Below the pieces are notes generated by a model. The model saw nothing but the letters and a program-made list of their open reading frames with translations. It was not told where the DNA came from and ran no database searches. From assembly GCF_945859705.1 (NCBI RefSeq), contig NC_079136.1:120097028-120161027 (forward strand): a DNA stretch of 64,000 bases, in the 5' to 3' direction. This document shows positions 32,978-43,687 of the stretch, in pieces (position 1 is the stretch's first letter; every line of letters starts with the position of its first letter). Position numbers and translations under genes: made by a program. The stretch is from Episyrphus balteatus (taxonomy: Eukaryota; Arthropoda; Insecta; Diptera; Syrphidae).

Positions 32978-35007
32978 ACACGGTGTTACAAAAATGAGGT
33001 TTTAAAATATACGCGGGCGGAGACCTATCAGGTTTTGTAGAGCTAGTCGCACTGAATACGAAACGGTATTTGAAAATCCCCTAACACCCCCAAAATCTGG
33101 AGTTACGGGCAAAAAACGGTTTTTTGGACCTTCACCCATTGAAAAAATTCTAGCTTCGACAATTTTTTACCCATTTTTGATTTTTTTACAGTTTCTGATA
33201 GAAGATAAATATACCTTTTTAACAAGGTATAAAACATGTAACTCGGTTAAACCACTTAGAATTTATAAGATGTCAAAGTTCAAAAATTCAATTATTTTTG
33301 TCATTTGCCCAACTTCGGCATCAATTTAAAGTATATGTTTTCAAAACAACATGCTATTTAAAAAATATATTCTAAAACTATATCTATTTCCCAATTGATC
33401 GAGAAATTTTTTTTGAAAATCACTTCAAAATTGGCTTAGAAAAAAAAATTTTTCGATTTCAACCCAGATACAGAAATTCGAACTTTTAGGTATAGAACAA
33501 AAATGTTGTTTCGGCACGTAGTAGGATAAGTTGGGCGCCAGGATTTGATGAAAGGTTTTTGTAGAGGAGCTCAATACAAACATTTTTTTTCTTTAGGAGG
33601 GGGGTCTATCTCCCCCCGTTTAGGTGGGAGGGGCATTTTTCTAAAAAAAAATTATCAAAATAAAAAAAAATTATTTAAAAACAACGGCAACACTTACAGT
33701 AATAAATGATAACATTATCAAAAGGCAAAATTGTGCGTTTGATTTTAATTTTTAAATCAATATAATATTACTAATAGTTTTTGAAATAATCGATTTCAAA
33801 GTTAAAAATAGGGGAAAAAATTTTTTTAAAACTCATTTTATACTATTTTTGTCCAGACTGTGAATTTTAGTAAAAAAAATTACTTACACAGAAAACTGCC
33901 TCAATTGATTCCTTATCAAACCGTGAAAACTATATATTTCTATGTCTTCTAGTTTTTGGGAAAATTGAAAAATTATTTTATCAGATTTTTCTTTTTTCAA
34001 AATATTTTTTGTTTGTATTTGTTTTTATTTTTCAATTTTCTCAAAAACTAGAAGACATAGAAACATATAGTTTTCACTGTTCGATTAGGAATTAATTAAG
34101 GTAGTTTTCTGTCTAAGTAATTTATTTACTAAAATTCACAGTCTGGACAAAAATGGTATAAAATGAGTTTTAAAAAATTTTTTTCCCCTATTTTTAACTT
34201 TGAAATCGATTATTTCAAAAACTATTGGTTATATTATATATTTATTTAAAAATTAAAATCAAACGCACAATTTTGCTAATGGTATCATTTATAACTGTAA
34301 GTGTTGCCGTTGTTTTTTAATAATTTTTTTTTATTTTGATAATTTTTTTTTAGAAAAATGCCCCTCTCACCTAAACGGGGGGAGATAGACCCCCCTCCTA
34401 AAGAAAAAAAATGTTTGTATTGAGCTCTTCTACAAAAACCCTTCATCAAATCCTGGCGCCCAACTTATCCTACTACGTGCCGAAACAACATTTTTGTTCT
34501 ATACCTAAAAGTTCGAGTTTCTGTATCTGGGTTGAAATCGAAAAATTTTTTTTTCTAAGCCAATTTTGAAGTGATTTTCATAAAAAAATATCTCGATCAA
34601 TTGGGAAATAGATATAGTTTTAGAATATATTTTTTAAATAGCATGTTGTTTTGAAAACATATACTTTAAATTGATGCCGAAGTTGGGCAAATGACAAAAA
34701 AAATTGAATTTTTGAACTTTGACATCTTATAAATTCTAAGTGGTTTAACCGAGTTACATTTTTTATACATTGTTAAAAAGGTATATTTATCTTCTATCAG
34801 AAACTGTAAAAAAATCGGAAATGGGTAAAAAATTGTCGAAGCTAGAATTTTTTCAATGAGTGAAGGTCCAAAAAACCGTTTTTTGCCCGTAACTCCAGAT
34901 TTTGGGGGTGTTAGGGGATTTTCAAATACCGTTTCGTATTCAGTGCGACTAGCTCTACAAAACCTGATAGGTCTCCGCCCGCGTATATTTTGAGTGTTAC
35001 ACCGTGT
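32978..35007. mobile_element. 2-kb foldback with ~1-kb inverted arms
   Basis: The left arm (32978 to about 33978) and right arm (about 34030 to 35007) are inverted copies of each other with only scattered differences, meeting around a loop of about 50 bases. The ends are ACACGGTGTTACA and, inverted, ACACGGTGTAACA. No exact target duplication is seen. A 120-codon open frame in the right arm has no parallel in the left arm and looks like chance. It sits inside a degenerate family 1 fragment (32690-32900). Confidence 0.85.
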
Positions 35008-35029
35008 AATTATTATACTGGCCAACAAT

Positions 35030-35610
35030 TTTCAACTTTTTAAAATTTTCCAGAGAGATTTATATCAAATTTTATAGATTTGGGTTCAGTAAGCTCAAAA
35101 ATAATATTGGTTTCTTTCTAGCAGCTCTAGTTTATGAAATATTTAATTTTTCACATTTGGGGAAATATTCATACTTACAATTTTTAGGTTTTTCTTATTT
35201 TGAGGGTTTATTAAAGTTTTCCAGAAAAAATTATGTTAAACTCAATGTATTTGGAGTCAGTTAACCTAAAAATCACATTCATTTTTTTCTAGAAGCTCTA
35301 TTTTTTGAAATATTTTAGTTTTCCACATTTTGGGGGTAATTTCGTACTTATTTTATAGTTATGCTTATTTTAACTGTTTGTTAACATTTTCCAGAAATTT
35401 TTCTTATCGAACCTAATGTATTTGGGTTCACTAAGCTTAAAAATCACACTGGTTGCTTTCTAGGAGCTCTATTTTTTTTTTTTATATATTTTAATTTTTC
35501 ACATTTTTGGGGTAATTTCATACTATTTTTTTTAGATTTCATTATTACAAGCGTTTTCAAAGTTTTGTTGGAAAAATTTGTTTCGAATGTAATATATTTC
35601 GGTTCAGTAA
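35030..35610. repeat. Three and a half tandem copies of a ~175-bp unit
   Basis: Each unit runs through TTTTCCAGA, then ATTTGGGTTCAGTAAGCT, then GGTTTCTTTCTAG, AGCTCTATTTTTTGAAAT and CACATTTTGGGG. Units begin near 35040, 35216, 35391 and 35569 (partial). An inverted scrap (AATAGAGCTGCTAGAAAAAA) lies at about 35675. Confidence 0.75.
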
Positions 35611-35769
35611 GTAAAATAAATATGCAAAAAAAAAAAAATTTCTATGAATTTTCATTTATGTATGAATAATTTAAAAAATAGAGCTGCTAGAAAAAAACTA
35701 AAGTCATTTTTGGAATTTACACCCTAAATTTAGTAAGAAATGATAAACAACGGTCTGGAAAATTTTTGT

Positions 35770-36030
35770 GTGTTGGGCAGTGAATTGATTTTTTTTAACA
35801 AAATCTTCAACGATTTTTGAAAAAAAACTTTTTGTATATGACAGATACTTTTATTTATGGTTCTAAAAGAAATAATTTCAAAAACCTCTCTGTACAATCT
35901 TCAAAAACTACTTCACACCAAGACTCATATCCGTTTAAGCTGTAGCTCCTTATTCAGACAGACATTCCCTATCATCGTCATCAAGGCGATACAATGCAAA
36001 AGAGTTAGCATAGCATAATTTATTTCCATT
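35770..36030 (-). mobile_element. Degenerate family 1 fragment
   Basis: On the minus strand it reads through a CAGACAG scrap, CCGTTTAAGC, and the AACGATTTTTGA and ATGACAGATACTTTTAT segments of family 1. Too diverged to define ends. Confidence 0.5.
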
Positions 36031-36430
36031 TATATTCGACTAACGCAAAACCGAAAGGAAATATGTTTGATCGGTATGTATGTTCGTTTATACATACAGT
36101 GCTGTGCAAAACATATGCAACTGTTTCAACTGTTTTTGTATGGAAGGAGGTGTTGTAGGGCCTGTAATATTTTTAGATGATTTGTCAATACATGACTTCA
36201 AATTGTGGTTGCATCCTTATTGAATTTTAATAACTTAACACTTTCGTTTGAACTAAATAACGGTTGTTTTCCTATACTATAAAGGTGCGACTTTGTCCGT
36301 TAATATGCATATGTTTTGCACAGAAAAATTTTTAATGATTTTTTGTTATTTTATTTTTAAAACCCATTGAAGAATTATTTTTTTTTTTTTTTATAAAAAG
36401 TTGAGAGATACAAAGTATATACCTATGCTG

Positions 36431-37960
36431 CCGTGCTAAGCAAAAAGGGCGCATGAGCCAAAAATCAAAAAATGAGTTAGTGTCATATTTGAAAACGTTA
36501 AGCAGCACTTTATTTTTGGGTGAGATAAAAAAATCGTATTTCCAACTTGAAATAGCCCAAAACCGCAAATGAAAAAGGGCACATATCCATTTTCTATCAT
36601 GATACTAAGCAAAAAGGGCGTATGAACCATTTACTAAGCAAAAAAGGCACAAAAGCCATAATTCTTTGCGTATGTGTCCTTTTTTCTAAGTATCTCACAA
36701 CTTTGTTGGTTCATACGCCTTTTTACTTAAAATCAGTAACTTTGATTTAAAAATTAAGAAAAATTTTCAAAAACATGAATTTCGGATTTTTTTTTTAAAT
36801 TTAAATTTTTTTTTTGAAAATCAAATTTTTCAAAAGGGGTCAAATTTTGTTTAAATATGTCGATTAATTCGTTATTGAAATTTTTTTGAAAATTTCTACA
36901 CACAAAATATTATCAAAAAAACGGCTTCAAGAATCTTAAAAAAAAGGATATAAAAACCATTTAAAAAGTAGTATTCGTTATTTCAAAAGGAACTTTGAAT
37001 ACTTTTTTTTTGGATTTAATATATGTAAAATAAACGATAAAATATAATAATATTTATATCGACCGAATCTTTTTACAATCAGGTACCTACTTCATAGACA
37101 TGCGACAGGTTTCAGGGGACAATTTTGTAAATGAACACTTGACAATTGTGTAAGTTCTGAGTTTCCGCCAAGTATTGATAGTGAAGTGACAAGTTCCTTA
37201 AACCATTTAAAATTACATATTTACTTCTCGAATGAAAGTGATAAATATTCTGAAATGCAATTGAGTGAAATACGCTTTCCTTGGCTTAAAAAAAAAAAAA
37301 AAGATTTAACAGATTAATGACAAATTTTGCGACTGTAACAGTAAAGCAGAAAAAGTCGGTCATAATTGGAAGCATCCCATAAAAAGAAAATATGCCCTTG
37401 GTGCTAAAACCCAAGTATTATGTGCGTAATACCGAATTAAGTTTTCTGAAAGCAAATGTCATACAAAATAGGATCAAAATGTCTGTCGCGAAACAAATCA
37501 CCCGAGGTATCTCGTTAACCAGAAAAACAAATCTTATCAAAAAAAAAAAAAGCCAGATTTTACCAGAAAACCGGTTTAATATCTGGAAAACACTTTCCGT
37601 TTTGTTTGGAAAATGACTGAGATACATTAGCGAAAAAATTTAAACTACTTAGTAAAATGCTAAACCATTTTTAGTAAATTACTAAGTATGTTTCATGTTG
37701 AATTATTATTTTTGATGTTTTTTTTTTTTTTTTAAGTTATTTTATTTTTTTAAATATGAATTAATGTCTATTTTTGCTTATAAAATGTTATGAAACATGT
37801 TTTATTTTATTGGTTTAAGTTAATTACAAGATTATGGCAATTTTTCGGAATCTTTTCAATTAGCCAAAAGATCACATTTGCACTCTTCAATAAAATTCAA
37901 TTTACTAAAAACTACAAAAGTGCAAAAACTACAAAAAAGCAAAAAGGGCGTATGTCCATT
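36431..37960. repeat. Scattered AAGCAAAAAGGGCGYATG motif
   Basis: AGCAAAAAGGGCG followed by CATG or TATG occurs near 36438, 36607 and 37938, a variant near 36640, and the complement (TTCATACGCCTTTTT) near 36712. They lie inside the Tc1/mariner-like unit and may be the remains of another element. Confidence 0.5.
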
Positions 37961-38108
37961 TTCTCTTAAAATACACAACATATAATAAAATCATGAATGC
38001 CATAAAATAATACATTTTTTAAAAGAATATATCATTTTTTAAAATTTTGAAAAATAATAAATTTTAGGGTGCGAAATCCAGAAACACTAAAATTCATTTA
38101 TCTCAAAA

Positions 38109-38956
38109 GGGTTGGGGTCAAAATTCTGCCGGGGTCAAAATTCTTTTGTCAAAATTCTGCTTTTCAAAATTCTGCTTTTTCAGCGAAAATTCTGTTTTTC
38201 AAAATTCTGCTTTTTTTTTATTCTGTTTTTCAAAATTCTGCTTTTTAAAATTCTGCTTTTCAAAATTCTGCCAGCATTATATTTGAACAAAAAAATTCTG
38301 CTAATTCTGTTTTTTTTTATAGCATATGCGCTGGCTAAAGAAAAATACACCTCATTAATGTAATTCAACATTGGTACTTTCCTAAATTTTTTTATTTAAG
38401 TGTCGCAAATATTTTTTTAAATGCATATACTGACTTTCTTTCAAATAAAATATGTATACTAATTGGAACCGATGTTGTACATTCCTTTTCTTATTCAAAA
38501 TTTGAATATTCATCTTTATTTGATAAATTAATAAATTTTTAGTTATTTTCGGAAATGTTTAATATTAAAAACCTTTTCTTAATATTTTCAAATTTATTCA
38601 TTTAGGTATAAAACAAAAATTAATTCGCATTTAAAAAATGACAAATTATGTAGGTAAGTAATCAAATAAGCAGATAATTTTTCAAAAAGATGATTTTACA
38701 GAATTCTGCAAAAAATTAAAAAAGGGTTTGGAAAATGTTAAAAAGCGCGCGCTTTTTAACATTTTCCAAACCCTTTTTAATTTTTTGCAGAATTTTGAAA
38801 AGCAGAATTATGAAAAGCAGAATTTTGAAAAACAGAATTTTGAAAAACAGAATTTTGAAAAGCAGAATATGGAAAGCAGAATTTTGTAAAGCAGAATTTT
38901 GAAAGCAGAATTTTGACAAAAGAATTTTGACCCCGGCAGAATTTTGACCCCAACCC
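38109..38956. mobile_element. Foldback unit 1 with TTCTG-repeat arms
   Basis: GGGTTGGGGTCAAAATTCTG at 38109 is inverted at 38956. Both arms consist of CAAAATTCTGCTTTT modules. The interior holds an 85-bp palindrome at 38706-38790. It is about 848 bp and is followed directly by a near-identical second unit. Confidence 0.85.
38706..38790. repeat. 85-bp near-perfect palindrome
   Basis: Runs from CTGCAAAAAATT through AAGCGCGCGCTT at the centre to AATTTTTTGCAG. It differs from perfect symmetry by one missing T. Confidence 0.92.
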
Positions 38957-38961
38957 GAGAT

Positions 38962-39794
38962 GGGATCGGGTCAAAATTCTGGCTTCAAAATTCTGCTTTT
39001 CAAAATTCTGCTTTTTCAGCGAAAATTCTGTTTTTCAAAATTCTGCTTTTTTTTTATTCTGTTTTTCAAAATTCTGCTTTTTAAAATTCTGCTTTTCAAA
39101 ATTCTGCCAGCATTATATTTGAACAAAAAAATTCTGCTAATTCTGTTTTTTTTTTATAGCATATGCGCTGGCTAAAGAAAAATACACCTCATTAATGTAA
39201 TTCAACATTGGTACTTTCCTAAATTTTTTTATTTAAGTGTCGCAAATATTTTTTTAAATGCATATACTGACTTTCTTTCAAATAAAATATGTATACTAAT
39301 TGGAACCGATGTTGTACATTCCTTTTCTTATTCAAAATTTGAATATTCATCTTTATTTGATAAATTAATAAATTTTTAGTTATTTTCGGAAATGTTTAAT
39401 ATTAAAAACATTTTCTTAATATTTTCAAATTTATTCATTTAGGTATAAAACAAAAATTAATTCGCATTTAAAAAATGACAAATTATGTAGGTAAGTAATC
39501 AAATAAGCAGATAATTTTTCAAAAAGATGATTTTACAGAATTCTGCAAAAAATTAAAAAAGGGTTTGGAAAATGTTAAAAAGCGCGCGCTTTTTAACATT
39601 TTCCAAACCCTTTTTTAATTTTTTGCAGAATTTTGAAAAGCAGAATTATGAAAAGCAGAATTTTGAAAAACAGAATTTTGAAAAACAGAATTTTGAAAAG
39701 CAGAATATGGAAAGCAGAATTTTGTAAAGCAGAATTTTGAAAGCAGAATTTTGACAAAAGAATTTTGACCCCGGCAGAATTTTGACCCCAACCC
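38962..39794. mobile_element. Foldback unit 2, tandem duplicate of unit 1
   Basis: From about 38980 to 39794 it repeats unit 1 almost base for base, including the interior (AGCATATGCGCTGGCTAAAG). Its left end is shortened and altered (GGGATCGGGTCAAAATTCTG), so the direct duplication joined slightly different ends. Confidence 0.88.
39543..39628. repeat. 86-bp perfect palindrome
   Basis: Same palindrome as in unit 1, here perfectly symmetrical over 43 bp per half with centre GCGCGCGC. Confidence 0.93.
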
Positions 39795-39909
39795 TATGGC
39801 CTTCCCCCTCATAAATTGCATATTTCTTTTATGAGCAGAAACATGCAGAAAATTAATACGAAATATTAAGTTGCAACAGTTGCATATGTTTTGCACAGCA
39901 CTGTAAAAA

Positions 39910-40560
39910 TAATTTTTGTGATACATGAAGGTATCCCCTTATTTTCGTCTAAATTGATTGTATATGTACTTTTTTAACAAAATTAAAAACACACACGTGT
40001 TCTGCGATTTATTCACATTTAAGTTCATTAAAAAGAATAATATCCTGACTAAATGAAAAAAAAAGAATGAAAGCCTCCCGCATAAACTACAAATAACAAC
40101 TGTATTAACTATACCCTAAAAGTGTCAACTGTAATAGTGTGTTCAAATCTCAGACTAATTTAATATTTATTATTTATTTAACTACTTTATTACAACTACT
40201 CATCAGACAAAAAAAAAATAATTTCTAAAATTTCTGCATAATATCCCTTATTATTCAGGCACGTTGTAAGACCACAAATTTTCGTAAATTACTATTATCC
40301 TGAGATTATCCCTATTCATTTGTAGAAATATGTCTTTTAATCCAATCTATTTATCAGAGTGTTGTACCTTGACCTAAGGGGTTTAATTATTTCACCTTAA
40401 TGACAGACTTTAGTCTTAATATACCAAATAATGACAATATTAAAAATGAACCTTTATAAATTTTATTTAACTTTTTTTCATAAATTTACATAAATATTTC
40501 TGTGTTTGAAAATAAAACAATATAAGGAAAGTGATTTTCGTTGAAGAAAAAAAAAAAAAC
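39910..40560. other. AT-rich stretch, no gene recognised
   Basis: Apparently single-copy, AT-rich sequence with no frame, RNA gene or element end that I can support. Confidence 0.45.
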
Positions 40561-40599
40561 ATATATTTTGTAACATGCCATAGAACCGTTTTCTTGATG

Positions 40600-41340
40600 T
40601 CTGAATTTCTCGTGAGCAACGTAATCGATTTTAACAATTTTTGAAGTGAAAACTTCTTTAGTATCGTAGTGATTTGAAACAAAATGAAACGAAAACGCGA
40701 CACGAACATTCAACTTGTTATAACTTTTTTGTTTTAATAGATAGGTAGATGAATGAAATTTGTACTGTAGATAGGTAATTAAATAAACTATAAATGTACA
40801 AAATTTCAATTAATTTCATATTCAAAATTCTGAGGTAACGGTAAAAAAATGTTCTTTTTCTACACACGTTATATCTTTTGATCTAGTGCAAATACAAATT
40901 TAATTTAACTTTAATACGCATGCTGATAACATTTGATATATCACATTTAACTGTACGAGCTCTACAAGTTACACAATCTTAAATTGAAATTTCAATTGGC
41001 TTTAAAAAATTCTTATTTTTTTTTCTAGGCATGGTAGAAATATGATTCATACGTCATATAAAAGGTGAAATAACCTTTCAGATGATATAAAATTCACTAT
41101 AGGTTGTCATTTAAAAAAATATATTTAATGGTGTGAAAAGGGAAAAAAATTGATTTTTTTGCTTTTTTGATGAAAAGTGATTTGGTTTGAAAAAAATAAG
41201 CTCTTTTTGTAGATGTTGTATAGACATGTACGATATAAATATTTTGTGCTGAAACAATAAGCTTTCAGATGATATAAAATTAATATAGGTTGTCATAAAA
41301 AAAACATGTATTTAAAGGAGATAGAATAAAAAATAGGTAG
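40600..41340 (+). mobile_element. Dispersed repeat family 2, copy 1 (partial)
   Basis: Shares AACTTTTTTGTTTTAATAGA-type sequence, GAGGTAACGGTAAAA and the GGTTGTC/ATATAAAATT segments with the copies at 45.6 and 60.4 kb. It contains an internal duplication (CTTTCAGATGATATAAAATT at about 41077 and 41263). The conserved right end of the family is missing. Bases 40555-40640 resemble family 1. Confidence 0.6.
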
Positions 41341-41570
41341 ATTTTTAGATAGGTAGGTTTTTTTTTAAGGTTTCACTTCTACCACGTGTGAATTGCACAC
41401 ATGACTTTTTTCTTTCCAAAACCTTTTTAATAACTTCCACTTTAAAATTAACAAAAAAAAATTCAAAAAAATCCTTTTTTTGTCTTTCTTTGAATTTAAA
41501 AAAATTTTGTTTTGAAAAATCAATTGTATTTAAAAACGGATCAATAAATTTTTTGAAACGTTGTTTTTTA

Positions 41571-42299
41571 GGCTCCCGTAAATTACGCCATAGGAAATTA
41601 CGCCAGATTTTTTTTTGGAAAAAAAGCCAAACAAATTTTTTATACAAAATCTGGCTTTTTTTCCTAGGCAAAAAGTGCAAAACTTTTCTGGGAATATTTC
41701 CAGAATTTCTGGCATTTTTTTTCCAAAAACATTTCTGGTGCTTTTTCCATTTCATAAAATGGAAAAAGAACCAGAAACCATCTGGTGTTTTTTTCCTTTT
41801 TTGTTTTGAAAAAAGAGCCAGAAAAAAATACTGAAATAATTAAATTTAGTTTTCGTAACATCGATAATTAGTTTTTGTATGCTTGATTATTTTAAGTACT
41901 ATCATACTTTAAAGTTACAGTTTTTGTTACAAAATGTTAATTTTTGTATGGTTGGTTTAAAAAAAAGACAAAATTATAAAAAACATTTGTTTGTACTGCA
42001 TTTTGAGATAATAAATTATTCCAATTGAAATTCCAAAATGAAAATGGAAAATAAACCAGAATTTATTAAGTGCAGGCTCTTTTTCCAAAACGAAATGTGG
42101 AAATTAAGCCAGAATGTATTATTTTCTGGCCTAATTTCCATTTCATTTTCCGACTCTTTTTCCATAGTTTCCACACATTCCAATATTTCTGCCTTTTTTC
42201 CCAAATTATTTTTTAGTGTTTTTTTTTTTATCAATTTTGACCAAAAGAAATATTCTGGCGTTTTTTCCAAAAAAAAATCTGGCGTAATTTCCAGGAGCC
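41571..42299. mobile_element. Foldback element with TCTGG/TTTTTCC modules and 8-bp duplication
   Basis: GGCTCCCGTAAATTACGCCA at 41571 is inverted at 42299 (GGCTCCTGGAAATTACGCCA). GTTTTTTA is duplicated exactly outside (41563-41570, 42300-42307). The interior is built from many short CCAGA, TTTTTCC and TTTTCTGG modules in both orientations, giving several spurious frames on both strands. It landed in a degenerate family 1 fragment. The 8-bp duplication points towards hAT-like insertion, but the ends are not the usual CAG. Confidence 0.82.
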
Positions 42300-42309
42300 G
42301 TTTTTTATT

Positions 42310-43186
42310 TCAATTAATATTACTTTTTTATTTACAACAATTATTTTTATTTAAACTAATTAAAAACTAATTAATAATATGTTTTAACTATTTAAAAAAA
42401 ATCAAAAAAAATTTAAAAAAAATACAATTAAATCGTTATAAGAAAATTTTTATGTAAATTTTTCTTTAAGCAATGCAAAAAGTGACTTTGTTCACTTTCA
42501 TAATTATGGGCACATTTATAGATTAGGTTGACATTGATTCTATATCCTTTTTATCAGATATCGGCTTTTTGGTGTTAAATAAGTTAAAACATTCCATTTG
42601 CAAAAAGGCAGATTAAATTGACCCAATATTAAAAACTTTAGGTAGACCTTAGATTAACCTGGTATTTCTCGTAAAAAGAAACATTCTAATAAAAATATTG
42701 AACCAACAAAAAAAAAAAGGAAACAAGTAGGTACTTACCGACTAAAAGTCAAGTATAATCGAATGACCTTATATAAATTTACATATTTCTGAAGTGGTAC
42801 GTGCTTTTATATTCTCTCTAAATAATTGAAAATGTTACCTTCTGGTTGATTAAGGCAAACACGCACCAAACACTTTCGAAGTGGGTGGTTTTTATACAAA
42901 AAAAAACAACACTTTGGTTATCAAGATTAACTACGGATACCTTACCTACTGGATTTTTTTTTTTATTACGTCAATCCTTTTTCCATTTAATTAATGTTAA
43001 AGAGGCATATGTTTTTTTTTTTTATATCTACTTGTTTTCTAATTGACTTTGTTGTTTTCGTGTATTTTATAGGAAAAATTATTCACTTGTGATTTTGTTT
43101 CGTAAATTATTTAACATATATATTGCTATAACTTGCTTAAAAGCTGAAATGATTTCTTCTAACAAGGTGCCTCTGTTTAAGATTGC
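42310..43186. other. AT-rich stretch, no gene recognised
   Basis: No coding frame or repeat ends identified; homopolymer runs and short frames only. Confidence 0.4.
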
Positions 43187-43188
43187 TA

Positions 43189-43618
43189 CACAGAGAAAAA
43201 TAGACCACATAAAATAGAACAAAAACAATAAGATTTCTCTATGGTTTTCATCCAAGAAGGAAACCTTATTAAAACAATCGGGTTTTCCTTATTGTTTTAA
43301 AATCTGCAAAAAAATAAAAAAAACGATGACCAGACTGGGAATCGAACTGGAGACTTCAAATCATTAGTCGCCCACCTTACCACCTGAACCAACCTGCCAT
43401 GAAAATATTGATCGCGATTTTTGTTCTAGTGCTAAGTTGCAAAAAAAATCAACTTTTCAGTCAAATTTTAATAAGATTTTCTCTATAAAAATAATAAGAA
43501 ATCTCCTTAAAAAAACCTTATTAATCGTTGATTTTAATAAGATTTCCTTATGAAATGTATGGACGGTAAAACAATATGGCAATCTGTTAGTTTTTAGCGG
43601 GTCATATTTTTCTCTGTG
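43189..43618. mobile_element. TA-flanked MITE containing a tRNA-like segment
   Basis: CACAGAGAAAAATA at 43189 is perfectly inverted at 43605-43618, and TA lies outside both ends, as in Tc1/mariner MITEs. The 430-bp interior has AAACCTTATT and AATAAGATTT segments in both orientations and a tRNA-like piece on the minus strand. Confidence 0.75.
43327..43402 (-). other. tRNA-like (pol III promoter-like) segment inside the MITE
   Basis: On the minus strand, TTGGTTCAGGTGGTAAGG resembles an A box region and AGTTCGATTCCCAG a B box with one mismatch, about 40 bases apart. The acceptor stem does not pair convincingly, so this is not called a tRNA gene. Confidence 0.45.
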
Positions 43619-43687
43619 TAGGATCTTGAATGAGTTTGCTAATAGATAAGGCATACAATGTTGAAAAATCAGCTTTATATCCATATC

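Larger units (their letters stand above)
36097..39903. mobile_element. 3.8-kb Tc1/mariner-like unit with TA duplication
   Basis: CAGTGCTGTGCAAAACATAT (continuing GCAACTGTT) at 36097 is inverted at the right end, finishing GTTTTGCACAGCACTG at 39903, with TA outside both ends. These are typical Tc1/mariner features. A partial internal end (ATGCATATGTTTTGCACAG) ending at 36324 suggests an inner ~228-bp MITE. No transposase frame was found; the interior is filled by other repeats, including two foldback units. Confidence 0.75.

Noticed and set aside
32978..35007. Firm assignment of the 2-kb foldback to Transib on the basis of CACGGTG ends
   Set aside because: The flanks do not show an identical 5-bp duplication and no transposase is present.
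34666..35028. 120-codon minus-strand frame in the foldback arm
   Set aside because: The inverted copy in the other arm does not keep the frame intact over this length, and no domain is recognisable; chance frame in a repeat.
41345..42370. Several 60-148-codon Lys/Phe-rich frames on both strands
   Set aside because: They arise from the CCAGA/TTTTTCC modules of a foldback element and overlap on opposite strands.
43327..43402. A functional tRNA gene on the minus strand
   Set aside because: Only the A- and B-box-like parts fit; acceptor and anticodon stems do not pair well, and it lies inside a MITE.
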